Positions 37,431 through 51,596 of a DNA stretch of 64,000 nucleotides are shown here, piece by piece. Where the stretch lies: contig NC_026656.2 in NCBI RefSeq assembly GCF_000004075.3, forward strand, positions 19,230,607 through 19,294,606, given 5' to 3'. Every line of letters begins with the position of its first letter. Position 1 is the first letter of the stretch. The translations under genes were made by a program, and so were the position numbers. This DNA comes from Cucumis sativus. Lineage: Eukaryota > Streptophyta > Magnoliopsida > Cucurbitales > Cucurbitaceae. The notes under the pieces are model-generated. The model was not told where the DNA came from. It saw only the letters and a list, made by a program, of their open reading frames with translations, and did no database searches.

Positions 37431-40400
37431 GTTGGATTCTTGGTTTAATTTTAATTAATATACTCAATGAGTTCAAAATTTAACTTGTGAATATTTGTTG
37501 GCAAATATCTAGAGAATTAGTATTATTTGTTACATTAAGACTTGTTGGATACAATGAAAATTTCTCACTAAATTTGGAAGAATCTTAATAAGTTTGTTTC
37601 AACTATTAGATGATACATATTTGAACAAGAAAAAAAGATGTGGATAAAGAGATAAAAGGGTCTTAATAATTTATTAAATCATTAATTTGAGTCAAAAATT
37701 AAAATAATGTATCTAATTAAGTTTTGACTGTGAGTTTTGTCTTTTTGTAGCAAAAACTTTATATTAATGATTGTTTTATTAGACATACAATAAACAAAAA
37801 AATTATTAATGATATAGGTAATTCAAGAGGGATCTGAAATAAATGTTACAAGTAGAAAAAAGAATCAAGCAATTAAAACTAATCATTCATTAATAAACAG
37901 ATTAATTGTTAAGAGATTTAAGTGAGCATTAATAGTTTTGATTACGTAAGTTTATTTGGAATTATTGTTGAAAAATGAATTTGGATGTTCCCTAGTGCCA
38001 ACCCATACCTCCAAAAATGCAAACATGTTCTACGTGGTCACTGTTAAAACCGTTCATTCAAATATTTAAATATATCATTATATTATATACTTTTGGTATT
38101 AATTATTTTGATTTGACAACCAAACTTTTTTGACATTATAAACCCTTTTTAATTAATCTATGTCTTCAAAATGCACTTTGCTACTTTTTAATATGTGTGT
38201 GTGTGTTTGCTTCTAAACCACACCATTAAACTACTCAATAGAGATAATGAATTAGATATATTTAGTTCTTTTCTTTGTTCAAAATCCAATTGAAAACCAA
38301 TCTAACTAATAAATTTGAGTTTATAACTTAATTGAATTGCAATGAACACATTTGGTTAGATATTTTTTTTTTGACAAATATAAGATTAGTTTTATTTTTA
38401 TTTAAAGAGAGGTGAAATATGTCGAGAGTCCAAATATCTTCCTTAAATATCTCATTTAAAAATGAAGTTATTCTTCATATTTAAAAATATTTTATTACAA
38501 GTTTTTTTTCTCTTTAAAAAGAAAAAGTTCTATGATTCACAACTATTGTTCAAAGTTTATATTTTTTGTGAAGGATCTGTACGAAAGTAAATTGGTTATC
38601 TTCTGCAATATGACAGATTCTTGGAGATCGTCAAAGGATTAGACAGAATATCAATTGATAAGAAATATGAATGAATGCTGAGATAATTGTACTTGTCAAT
38701 GAATTCAAAGGAGCCTGAATTTGTCTTCAAGGATATTCAATTTTAGTCTGAGCTTATACGGTTAAGTTACGGTGATAATTTGTTAATGTAACAGTTGTGA
38801 TAAGTTACATATTTTGAATCTCAATAATATTTTTTATATGAGCAAAGAAGCTCACAGATGTAGGCCGTATTTGCCGAACTAGATTATCAAAGTTTTCTGT
38901 GTTATCTGTCATTTTGCTACTTGTCTTTTGTGTACTCTATAGCTATACATGTAGTTTAATACTTTTGATATGGCTAAAGGTCATTTAACATTTGTTATTT
39001 TAGCTTAAGTTAATCACCGAAGGATATTATTTATCATCTCATCTGGTTTTCACATTTCATTTAGTCAAACTGTCAAAAACACAAATAAAATATTGCTATA
39101 AATTATGATCACGGAAAGTAAGATAACATTTTCCTAATCTTTTACATGTTAACTTTTGCCCGTGTTAGTAACGATTAAAAAAAATCAATTTCAACATACA
39201 AACTCTAAAAAAAATTGTATGAAACATAAAACAAAATTTGTCACTAATATAAATCTAAATCAAACAGTACATATTTTAGTTGGTCTAAAAAAATATTTAT
39301 TAATTTTAACTTTTTAAAAACAAAATTTTTAATTTTAAAAATTATTTATTAATCGACACTTATATAAAATGAAGACATAACATTTTTAACCTAAGATTGA
39401 ACTATGTTTTCTTTTTTTAACAAATCAATAAAAATTATGCTTAAAGAAAGAAAAATACAAAGTTTGCATTTGAAAGAGAGACATATTGATGCAAAAATCA
39501 CCTTCTTTAAAACCATGTATATTTTCTTAGTCTCTAATTTTTCTTTAAGAATATAGATTTAAGAGGTTATAAAGTAATTTACTATTTATAAGAGAATAGA
39601 TAATTATTTAAAATAATAATAATAAAAAAGTTAGTGAAAGAATATTTATCAACTTATTCTTAAGAATGGGAGATTACAACTATACATTTTAAAAAAATTT
39701 AAAAATATATATTTGTTTTTAAATACTTGATACTAAAAAGATATATTTGAAATATGAAATGTAGTTTAAATTTGTAACACATTTAGTCAAATGTAGAAAC
39801 CACAATATAATCTACAAAAGAATAGGCTAAAATCGCGCAAGAATCTATTTGCCCACCAATTTCTTGGAGTCTTTGTTCTTAAAATATATATAATTTCTTA
39901 GAAAATTAATCAGGTATTTGTTCACAACAATATTTCTTCAAAATTATTAAATAAGTCTTTAGACTTCTAGTTGACCCTGGAATGTGACATGACGATGCAA
40001 TATATTCGATTTGCACGATTCACACCGTTAGATTGTCAAATTGGGTGGGAAAAAATGGGATTTTGGCCGTAGATTTGGATGACTTTTTTAGATCAAATCA
40101 GACAAAATATTTATTATATATGATATTATTTCTTTTTATATTTCAATACATTAAAAAATATACAATAATTTCAAGAATTTTTCATTCTTTAGCATTTCCA
40201 CGTAAACTATAAAATGATTGATGCAATCTTATACTTGTGAACATTTAAATTTTGTGCATAAAGATATTCACGAGCATTATACTATATGATATCCAAGTGA
40301 GAAAATATTAGTGCTAGAAAAATGTTGGAATATCATATCGTTATTATTTTTATTTGATGATACAATATTAAAGAGTTTGAAATTTTATTGGCAATCAAGC

Positions 40401-43400
40401 TATACATAAGTTAACTTGTTAATTGATTTAGTGCATTTTCTTATCAATAAATTTGAGATTTCGTGACATTAAATTTAAATTTGCCAATCATTAATATCTA
40501 TGACCGTTACATCTTGATTTTCTAGTAGAAAGAAATAATTGAAGTTAACTAACCAAACTTGAAATTTAAGTAATATTTATATATTTATTGGTTGTTAAAC
40601 CAACCAAGCTTGAAATTTAAATAGATTAGACACAAATTAAAAGTTTTAAACTCCATTAAACTCTTAATTAAATTTAAGAGATCATTATATTACATATAAA
40701 TAGTTAATAGGTCCAAAGTCTACAAGTCAGTTCAAATTTAGAGGGTATCGAAAAAGAGCATAGAAGAATAATGTATACTTCAAAAGAAAAATGTCAACAC
40801 CTGAAGATTTGAGTTGAGACTGGATTGATACACTAAAACTAACACTATCTGTCATAATTACATGCAATCATGAGCATGGACAAAAAAGATAGACTTAAAA
40901 GATAAGTAGTCCTATAAAATGGAGTAGACCTAAATCTTTTAATACTAAGTTGAAATAGTTACTATTTCTACTCACTCGAGCATACTTACACACGTGAGTT
41001 TGAATTAAGATTTTGAGACTATATCAAAAGAAAGCGAGTTGATGGTCAAGATTCATACCAAACACCTGTCAAAAAACTCGAAACACACGAGATCTTAGCA
41101 CAAACAAATATATAAAAATTATTATATATACACTATAATATATTAGAAATTTGTTTGCCAAGAAGCTGTAGCTACTACGACGTGGGGCAAGGGAGGAATT
41201 TTGAAGCATAAAGGAAGGCATGAAAGGGAGGCCACATGGGCGCTGCATGGTACATACGGCGTCGTTTTCTGCATCAATAATCCTTCTTCTTGAAAAGGAT
41301 GTCCTTTGACCTATTTGTGAAGGTGCCTTTCTTCGAACCTTCCCTTCCACTTCAATTTGTTTTGTTTTATTGTTTTATAGATCCATTTATTATTATTCTT
41401 TTACCTTTTATCTTTAGTGACTAGGCTTACTATTATTTTATAATATAACCTCTCTCTCTATATATATGTATATATATTAAAAAATAATGTTGTAGTATTT
41501 AGAAAAAATTTCTTCAGAAAATAGAAACGATAGTGAAAGTTATATAATAATTATAGACCCGTTTCAACTTAATTGGAAAAATATATTACTTTTAAAATAA
41601 TTTTTAATTAATTTTTTTTATATAAAAACGATTAAAAAAATTAGAAATTCATGTATTTAATTACACTTTCTATAAATATTTGGATGTACAATTTTGTTTA
41701 ATTAGTTTACTATTTACTTGAACTCTTTTTATCGACGGGAAAATTATTATAACAACATCTATTTAATATTTTTATTATCAGATTGTTGAATTTTTATAGA
41801 CTTCTATAAACTTAGTCAAATTTAATGATCTACAACCTAAATTTACCATTATATGAACATGACAAATTTTAAATTTATTTTAGACAAATTTTCCTTCAAT
41901 TTATTAATTCCTAAGTTTTTTTTTGTTTCTATTTAATTTCAATCAAATTTTCTATTGATTTTTTTTCAAGAAATTCTTAATTAGGGCTTGTGAATTTCAC
42001 GATCTTTTCACGACTTTTCTTTTCATCATTTTCACAATCAAATTTGACAAATTTCGTCTTTATATTTATTCATTACAGATTCTCAAAATAAAGCATGAAA
42101 ATTTCAAAATCAAACCAATCATTATATAATAAATATACCAATGATTACTACTTTTTCTCGCATTGAAAAATGAAAGAAAATTAATTTTCAAAAACGAATT
42201 CATAAAAGCTTGGAAATAGAGACCCGTGACCAAATACTATAAATTTGAAACAGATTGATAGATAATATATATTTTCTTTTAATTTCCCACTTTCTCCTTA
42301 CTCTTTATGGCTAAAATAAAGTACATCACAGCAATTGTACTAAAATAATAACAATAATAAAATACAACACATCAATAACAAAAGCTGATTTGTATCAATT
42401 AATAATGTGGGTGTCATTTGCAACAATTTGATGTAATCTAATGTATTAAACTCCCCAAGTGTATGCTCAAAATATTATAATTCTAGAGGTGTATTTCAAC
42501 ATTTCTATTTCTATATAGAATCACACGTAACACTCTTAATAATTTGTGTTTATTATATAGTTTGCTTTCACATGTTCTATGCCAGGTCTATAAAGTTTCT
42601 GAACTTTATGTTTACTATTTATTAAAGGCAATTTGATTGATATAATGCTAGTTAATTTTTTTTTTTAGTTTAAAATCTTGAAGCTGAGCTAAATCAAATT
42701 ATCTCCTCTAATCTTTAGTTTCAAGATATTAATATTTTGTACCATCAAGATTTTGAAATTGATTCAAAAATAGTTTGACTTACATATACTAATTATTTTG
42801 ATATTTTTCGTATTATTTTTTATATACCACCTTTTAAATTGCTTTCTATAGTAGAAATAGCATTTTCTTTAATATAATTTAATCCATACATGAGCAATTA
42901 AGATATAACCTAAGATTGATAATTAAGATCCATTTTTATATCCTGAGATTATAAAAACAGTTTTTAAAAATACTTTTGATTGATTAAATTGTTATACTAA
43001 ACAAAAATCATATCCAAATAAATCACTCAAAAATCAATTTTTATATAGGATCACAATATCACTCAATAGCCTAAAAGCTACTAATTATTGAGTATATGAT
43101 CAATGTTTTAACATGATATAACAACAACAATAATAGTCCAAGTATTTGTAATGCCAGTGCCACTCCCTCTCCATATTAATTGTCCATGTGTATATTGAAT
43201 ATCTTTAATAAAGATCAACATTCTGGGATCTTATGTAATAATTATTTTTTTTATGAAGCACTAATAATTTAAAGTCTTGGTGTGGTTCTGATTTAATAAA
43301 TACAAAAAATGAGATGTATGAAGTGGTGTGATATAATGAATTAAATAAATTAATGTGCAATATGTTGTTTCTTTAATGTTTTAAAATAAAATGCCATTTC

Positions 43401-44077
43401 TTTCCCCATAACTTTTCTTTACGGTGGCTGATTAATATTGGGATCATGTACTCACGTGCTTCCCATATGATAAGGTTTCTTGTTTATTGGATTATTCAAT
43501 CCACCTCCATATTCTTTTCGTTTTTTATCGGTGAAATTCTATTTTTCTTTGTTTTCATTTTTCCAAAAAATATATATTAGGGTTCTGATTTTTTTTTCTA
43601 ATTGATTGTTTATGACTTAATATAACTTATGTGACAGTTAACAAGTTTGGGAGTAAATTTTCAGTTATGGAGAGCTATAAAAGTATAACTATATAGTAGT
43701 ATTTGATATGGATCTTTTATTCTTTCATTATAACAAGAAATTAGGTTATCAAGTAAACAAAATTATAAATTTATTGAGCTTGTTAGACTAAGGGAAGGTA
43801 TCATTAAATTTTGGGAATTACATAGGAAATAAATATGTAATTTACTTGAATTTAGAGGAGGAATAGAAAACTAATATTATAGATCTTAGAGTTAGATTTG
43901 AAAAGAAAAATTGTGATTTGAATTCCTCACTTGGTGTATTAACAAACAAAAGGAATCATCACTTTGCTATTAGTGCATTATATTAAAGTTCTCATGCTAA
44001 ACACCAAATAATGAACCTTCTCCTTTCCTCTTTTCTAAAATTTTATTCCAATAATCTAGGATCGATATAATAATAGC

Positions 44078-44102
44078 AATAATAATAATAATAATAATAA
44101 TT
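44078..44102. repeat. (AAT)n microsatellite upstream of LOG
   Basis: About eight AAT/ATA units 250 bp before the LOG start codon. Confidence 0.8.
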
Positions 44103-44352
44103 CGAATAGTGGGCAAATAAGTAGATAAAAATAAACAAAATGAAGTGGCAATTCTCAAGTGGAATAGGATATATCACGATACGATAAATTGATTGGTGGG
44201 CTTTGAAATTTTCTTCCCTTTTTTGGGATATAAAAATGGGCCTTTTCCCACCATTTCTCCCTACACCCTCACACTCTCCCTTCTTTCCCTCTCTCTTCAA
44301 ACTGAAACGAAAAATATATATATTACAAATCAGTAATTTTGAAGAAAAAAAA

Positions 44353-45868
44353 ATGGAAACAGAGCGGCGAGATGGAAGCCAAGAGGCAGAGCGTACGGCG
44401 GCGGAGACGGCGGGGCAATCGAAGTTTCGTCGTATCTGCGTGTTCTGCGGCAGTAGCTCCGGCAAGAATCCCAGCTATCAAATTGCCGCCATTCAACTCG
44501 GAAATCAACTGGTACTTCTATTTTTCTTTGATTCTTTCAAAAATTAGAAAGAATCAGGGAGAAAGATGGAAAATTGCTATTGATAATTAGTTGATCAGTG
44601 CTTTCAATTTAGATCATAATTGGATGAACAAAAAATTGAGGAATTTTGTTTCGAATGGTTTCTAATGATTGAAAATTTGAAAACGCAGGTCGAAAGGAAC
44701 ATTGACCTTGTTTACGGCGGAGGAAGCATTGGGCTTATGGGCTTAGTTTCTCAAGCCGTATACGATGGCGGACGCCACGTGTTAGGGTATAATTCGTTCT
44801 CTCTCTCTCCCCCCTCTATTTATCTTTTTTCTCTCTCCCGCAGTTTTATTCAATTTGGATTTGTTTTGTTTCAGAGTGATACCAAAATCTCTCATGCCAA
44901 AAGAGGTAATTTTTCTTTATCTTTTTTTTTTTTTAATTAAGAAAGAAAATTGTAACTATTTATTTGCTTATTTTGTTTGTTGAAATTTGGTAATTAAATT
45001 TTTTTAAAATTATCAGATTACTGGAGAGACAATTGGAGAAGTAAGAGCTGTATCAGGAATGCATCAACGCAAAGCTGAAATGGCTCGTCAAGCTGATGCA
45101 TTTATTGCATTGCCTGGTACTTCTACTTCTTTCTAGTTCCATTTTTTTCTCTTTCCTTTTCGCAAAAGTTGAACTCCCCTTAAAGGAAATTATTTAACAT
45201 TTTCTTTATTGACAGGAGGCTACGGAACATTGGAAGAACTATTGGAAGTCATCACTTGGGCCCAATTGGGCATCCACGAAAAACCGGTACAAATTAATAA
45301 ATAAAAAACTAAAACAATTAAAACTAATATTAAGTTTTACTTTTAATTAAAACTAAATAAATGAAAATTACAGGTGGGGTTGCTCAACGTGGATGGCTAC
45401 TACAACTCACTATTATCATTCATAGACAAAGCAGTTGACGAAGGTTTCGTCTCACCAGCTGCCCGTAGCATCATCGTTTCCGCCCCAACTCCCCATGCCC
45501 TCATCACCAAGCTAGAGGTAAAATCCACGAACATGTTTCAATTTCTATTAATAACTAAACAGTGCTACTGTCTCTTTAATATCCATAAAACCTAACATTT
45601 TTACTATATTTTACTATATTTATAAATATAAAAAAAAAAATATATTCATAAACTCTACCTTATTTAAAATAAAAAAATTTATTGTCAATACTGTGGCCTC
45701 CATTAAGATTTTTCCACGGATGTTAAAAAATCAATCATGTAATCAGAGCCGTCAATTTACATCTGTGATCAGGAGTATGTCCCAAAGCATTCCAGCGTGG
45801 CATCGAAGCTGAGCTGGGAAATAGAACAGCAGCTTGGGTTTACAGTAAAGTCAGACATTGCTCGCTGA
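44353..45868 (+). CDS. LOG: cytokinin riboside 5'-monophosphate phosphoribohydrolase (LOG family)
   Basis: Seven exons join in frame to 232 residues: 44353-44511, 44689-44786, 44875-44905, 45017-45116, 45216-45286, 45374-45517, 45773-45868 (stop TGA), all GT-AG. After a variable acidic N-terminus, the family motifs appear in order: [15 protein letters not shown] (about residues 26-40), [62 protein letters not shown], and the C-terminal helix ending [15 protein letters not shown] is the catalytic nucleotide-binding signature of lysine-decarboxylase-like LOG enzymes. They release active cytokinin bases from cytokinin nucleotides in one step in cytosol and nucleus. Seven exons and about 215-240 residues are usual. 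A specific LOG number cannot be assigned without alignment. Confidence 0.95.
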
Positions 45869-48800
45869 CGTTACTAGACAGACACGTGTATAGATTAATC
45901 GCCGTAGATTGAATCTGATCAGAGGATTGCTTTGTAATATTTGTAATTTTTCTCTCTTCGATTGGTTTTTTTTTTCAATAGGAAGCTGACTAGGTCAACA
46001 CTGAATTGTGTAAGCGATTATATAGTAGCATTTTTCCACGTCGGTGATAATATTAATTAATAACTATAAATATATTTAATATATATTATAGCGTTATATA
46101 TTTCACATTGACTGTTCAATTGAATTGATGGGTCGTTGAATGTAGCTTTCGGTATTTCTAAAAAATAATAAGAAGAAATAAAAATAGAACAAAAAGGAAA
46201 AGGAAAAGGGTTGATAATGATAAAGATAAGTACTGAGACATAAAGCAACGAATTAGTGGGATTTTTTTATTAATTTAATTAAGTTTAATCATGGCTGTTA
46301 CTTGATTTGACTTTTAATCTAATTTTGCAGTGGTCTCTCTAGAAATTGGTGTCATGTGTGATATATATTCTTTTTTAATAATATAGTTTGAAGTTGAATT
46401 TCCATTTTATATTACAAGCCAAACATCATATTTTATTATATTTAACTAATAGTTGTTTTTACTCACTTTTTAATCTTAGTTTAATGAAGAGTTTGAAAAT
46501 TTTAAAGTATATACTTGGTGATTGCTGATATATATTATTATATCTTTGCCATCTAAGTCATATTCGTTTGCTAATTATGAATTATATTTAAAAATTATTT
46601 GAAAGTCATATTTAGATTTTAATGATATCAATGGTACTGAAAAATAAATTACATAAAAATAATGAGTATTTAATTTTGTAAGTGTTTTTTATTCATTAGT
46701 GCATATAATTTGGTGTTATATGATGTAATAATTTTGTATTCACTAATTTTGAGTCATTTTTGGTTAATCAATAATTTAAAATTTAGCAATATATAACTTT
46801 TACCAGATTGTAGGTTAATAAATACTTGAAACAAATCATCATACCCAAAATTTCGTAAGTTTAGAAATTTAGTAGCAAAAAAGAATCCTTTTAGAACTGA
46901 GAGATTAAGCTTACGATAATTATTATTACAAATTAACCTAATTTTTCCCACTAATATATGGGTCACTAAAAAAATCTTTACACAAGCACTAAAAGTGACT
47001 CTTAAGAGTGGAAATATATATGCATATTTTGGCAGAGATTTTAGCATGGCATAGAGCGTGGAGATACATGTTGACATAATTATACTATTGGGACACTCCA
47101 TTAATGGGCCAGTTAAATTAGCTTATTGTTGATTAAGAGGTACAGATTGTTGATTAAGAGGTACAGATTCTGGAAGGCGAAGGTGCTTAATTAACTATAA
47201 AGTAATTTTCAGCTTATTACAAATCTTTACAAAACATTGGTTTATAAAAAATATTTAATTGCATCTGATACATTAAATTATTTTATATTTTATTAGCCAT
47301 ATTATTGATCAATCTATTGTGTATGAACTTAATTAATTTTAGAATTTTCCAAGTTTATAAATTTGAAAGTTTGTTCAAAATATAAAATATAAAATAAATA
47401 TATATAAATCTCAAAATTCATAAACTAAATAAATTAAGTCATTTTGAATGCAGCTAAAATTGTCTTTCCTTTTCACAATTAGAAAAATCACTCAAATCCT
47501 ATAAAGAGATAGATCGTACATACTCTAACAAATTGAAATGTGTTTTGTTGATCTCATATTATCAGGTCAAACATTACTATTTTAAAATTAATAAGTGATG
47601 TTTTTTATAGTGATAAAAAAATTGTCATTAAAAATCTTTAAATCTTTAAAGTAATACCAATTAAAAAGTTAGACGTTCAAATTTTATATTAAACTTAGAA
47701 AGAAAAAAAAAAACAAATCAACTTATACATGATAGACACCAAATTTTTATATTTAATATCATACATATTTTTAGTAATACACGTATTTAATCAATATGAT
47801 TGTAGCTCACTAAAATCAATTAAACTATGGGAAATAATCTAAGAGAGTTCATCCTCACATATTTATTTAAACATCACCCTAACCTACTGTTCTTTGTTTT
47901 AGGAAGATGTGATTATGTGAATGAACTAATGAAATTAGAAGTATAAGAAAATAGAGATGGGACTGAACTTATCAGAGACATTAGTGACCAATTTGGAATT
48001 TTGGTATAAAGTCAGAAAAAAATATTTTATTCAGTTACCCTTTTGAGAAAAATAAAATAAAATAATTATTTAATCCTTTTCCTTTTCATTATAAAAGACT
48101 CAACGGATTATAGGCATGAAAATTCAAATACTTCATTTTCAAGTAAGAATTTTAGTTTAAATCAAACATTAGGAAGAATAAAGAATAAGAAATAATCAAC
48201 TTTATTGAATAAAGGGTAAGAACACAAGAAAATGGAAAACAATTATCACATTTTCTTTCCTTCCTTAAAAGTAAAATTACAAAATTAATATTTCAAAGTG
48301 AAAAAACTAAAAGATGCCAAAACTATTAGATTATGCCTATACATTTTATTTTCTTGAACCATCTTTTCATAAATAAATCAGGAAGTCTAACTTCAATTCA
48401 TAGCTTTGATGCATAAAGGTATAGTGAAGATAATCTATTTAAAATGAGAAATGAAATGAAAAGAAGGCACTAAAATGATTCTTTAATTTAACAATTTTCA
48501 CTACAATTGCACATTTTAAGCAAAAAAAAAAAAAAAAAAAACCTCATCTGAATGAGAAAGACCCCACACTTCAAATTTTCATATGGCTTTTCTTACCCCT
48601 ATAAAGAAACCAATCCCCTTTCTATTTTTAGTGTGAGAAATGTACACAAATTAAGAGCCATTGAAATTCTATCCAAACAACCCAAATTCAACATTTATAT
48701 AGTTCTCTTTTATTTGATTATTAAAATATTAGAGAAGTTTATCTAATTAATATTGATTTGGGTTTTTTATTTAAATCTTTGAATAATTAGTAAAAAAAAT

Positions 48801-51590
48801 CTTAATTACCAAATAAGAAGTTCCTAGGATACAAAAATTATAAAGATTAATTTTATAATTTTTAAACCACTTTGAGGTTATTATATATGTGTGAATTTAG
48901 ACTGATTTTTAAAGATTTTATAACTTGAAGCATATGCTTACATTTAGATTATTCACTCTCTCTCGCTCAATCTATAACAACAAATAGTTTTCAATAATAA
49001 TTCGTGGACAATGGATCATTATCTACTATAGTGAGTAGATATTTATCAAACAAACTTTACAACTGAAATATTAAAGTTGAAACAATTCTAAATTTATTTT
49101 AGAACCCATCCATCATAAGTTTAGAAGTTCATCAATTTGAACAATACCCTCATATAAGAAAATACGAGAAAGAAAAAAAAAAGTCATGAGTTACAAATTA
49201 TTAAATCAAGACCATAAAGAATAATGTGCCAAGTACCAAAATATAGGTTAGAAGAAACTCATATTAGTACTTGCATTTTTCTTTTGTAAGAATAAAAAAT
49301 GACATATTTGCCCTTTTATAAGATAACTTTTTGAAGTAGATGTGACAATTGTTACCGTTCAATTATGTAAACAATGTCGTGATGCTATGACTTTCTTTTT
49401 CTATTATAACGAATTATTATTGAAACATGAGACGACATGTATCGTGGAAGGTATAAATTAAAAGGGGCTAGAAATCAAATCCTCTTTTTAGAAGGAAAAG
49501 AAAAAGGACACGAGTGGGTGTAACTGTTGAAGAAGATATAATTATTTGATTTTTCGTTAACATTAGATTTAATAGGATGGAAGTGTTTTTGAAAGGGAAA
49601 GGAACAAAGGGAGAGATGTTTATTTTTTCCTTTTTCTTGTTGTTTTTATTGGGACAAAGACATTGTACTAAAAGGAGGTTCACGTGGGCATGGCTTTTGC
49701 TAAAAATAAAAATGATTACATAAAAAAAGAAACAAATGCAAAAAAGAGAAAGAAAAAGAAAATAAACAGTTTTTGGGATATCAAAACGTAAAACCTTCCA
49801 AATCCCGCAGTGTTGTTTGACCATCTCTATCGTTTTACTTCCACTTTTGGACAACCACTTGTTCATACCCTCACCTGCTTCGTACATTTTACCATTCTTT
49901 CCTTTCTTTTTCTTCTTTGCAGAACTGTATCTAGTTTTTTTTTTTAGTTTAGTGAAATGTGAGGGTGAGAGATTCAAACATACGTTTAAACTAGTTGATA
50001 TAAATTCATTGGTCTGATTTAATAATAGCATTCATTTAGTTCTTAAATTCTAAAATAAAATAAAACATGAAAACTTTATTTGAGCATATATAGTTTGATT
50101 TGACACTACACAAGAGATGAATCACACAAAAAAGTAAATTGGAATTGGAAATCAAATGGCATGTACTTCCTTGCCACCTTTTTATAAATATGTACCTAAC
50201 TCTGAGACCATGACATCCTATTTGTCTACTTATTTCTTGTTTTCTTTTATTTGTCACATTATGTCAAAATATGAAATATTTCACACCATCATTTAGTCTA
50301 CAATACTAACTGAATACCTACATAAAATTACAATTACAATGTTGTTATAGACACAAATAAGGTATAAAAAGTTCAACCTTTAACTTGGAACAAAATAGAA
50401 CATATATATATATGAATTACTGTTTTAACCATAAATTTGAAAGAATAGAATTTGATAATTTATAAAAATGTATAGCTTTAGTAGACAATAAATGAGAGCC
50501 ACAAATGAGAATTGAGATAATGATTCGTGTTTGACGGGGTGGTTTTTGTTCATGTGAGAGTATGTGGGTATCTAATATCAATTTATGGAAAAGAGTAAAC
50601 ATTTAATATAAACCAAGAAAAAATTATTCCGATGAGGGCATCGTACACCTCCATCCATCCACAATGGTCCAAAATCCTTTGAAAAGGAAAGGCTTCCTAA
50701 GCTTATTTTGGGCAGATGTAGATGGGACTACTTGATGATCATTGCTTTAAAAAGTATGGTTAAAAGAAATTTACCTTTACCCTTGTCTTCTTTTTTATTT
50801 TCAAAAAATAATAAAATAAAACCATTAGTGGTGTAATAGATATCTCCTTGAACTGAATTAAAATATGGTAAAATCAATCTATAAGCCACATAAGTTTTAA
50901 CCAACAAAGTTCACAAATCAACGTGAAAAGAAGTGAAGTCTAAAGCTACGTTTTGAGGGATAGGGGTGTATCAAGAAAATATAAAATTTTACAATATTTT
51001 ATAAATATTTTCAAATTATTTAAAAAATAAATCTTAATTATGATTATTGTACTTTGATTGTCAAAATTTAATCCACATATTTGCAATAAATTTTCAAAAT
51101 TTTCAATTCAAAACATGTTTTAGGATTGATTAAAAAATTGTTAATAATTTCACATATTCAAAATCATATCAAACGTGTCTTTAATCAATTTACAATTTTA
51201 AATGCAATTTTTTTATCATCAAAATCTATTTTGAATGATTAAGAACTTGTTTTTTTAGTGTCTTCAAAATGATTAATCTCATTAAAAAAAAAAAAGAAAA
51301 AAAAAAGCAGTTTGAGCCTTTTGACCATTTAACTAATAACAATAACTTTTAAGTAGGAAAAGACTGAATATATTAAAAATTTATACCGGAAATCTTTCAA
51401 ATCAACATAACTATTTCCAAAATTCATCTCTTATTTTAGCTGATTTTTAAATTAGTTTTAACAAAGAAATCCAAAAAGAGTTCTCATCATATATATAAAT
51501 AGCTTTCAAAATATAACTAAACTTAATTGGAAAGTTTTCAAAAGTAATGGTACAACAGGACTCTGAATGAGGTATTAACCTGAATTTGAA
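45869..51590. other. LOG 3' flank and AT-rich intergenic region
   Basis: The LOG 3' UTR probably ends by about 46000. Beyond it are a 21-bp tandem duplication (47126-47167), a 20-A tract (48522-48541) and plain AT-rich DNA. Minus-strand frames of 115 (46754-47101) and 187 codons (49468-50031) are Lys/Phe/Ile low-complexity and not accepted as genes. Confidence 0.4.
47126..47167. repeat. 21-bp tandem duplication
   Basis: TTGTTGATTAAGAGGTACAG occurs twice in immediate succession. Confidence 0.8.
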
Positions 51591-51596
51591 GGATAA

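Larger units (their letters stand above)
31121..44300. other. 13-kb AT-rich intergenic region
   Basis: No gene supported. Landmarks: an AT-rich 3' flank of the SAUR to about 31300; a relic-like patch at 33820-34010; a promoter-like island at 35820-35960; an LTR primer-site-like motif at 36306-36318; (AT)n at 37414-37430; a GC-richer island at 41160-41345 with an open minus-strand frame but no ATG; (AAT)n at 44078-44102. Everything else is AT-rich without clear structure. Confidence 0.4.

Noticed and set aside
44043-44465. 140-codon minus-strand frame over the LOG start
   Set aside because: Antisense shadow of LOG exon 1 extended by the AAT repeat.
46754-47101. 115-codon minus-strand frame
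   Set aside because: AT-rich composition and no recognisable domain; includes part of the 21-bp repeat neighbourhood.
49468-50031. 187-codon minus-strand frame
   Set aside because: Composed of Phe/Lys/Ile homopolymer-like stretches from A/T tracts, with no conserved motif or splice support.
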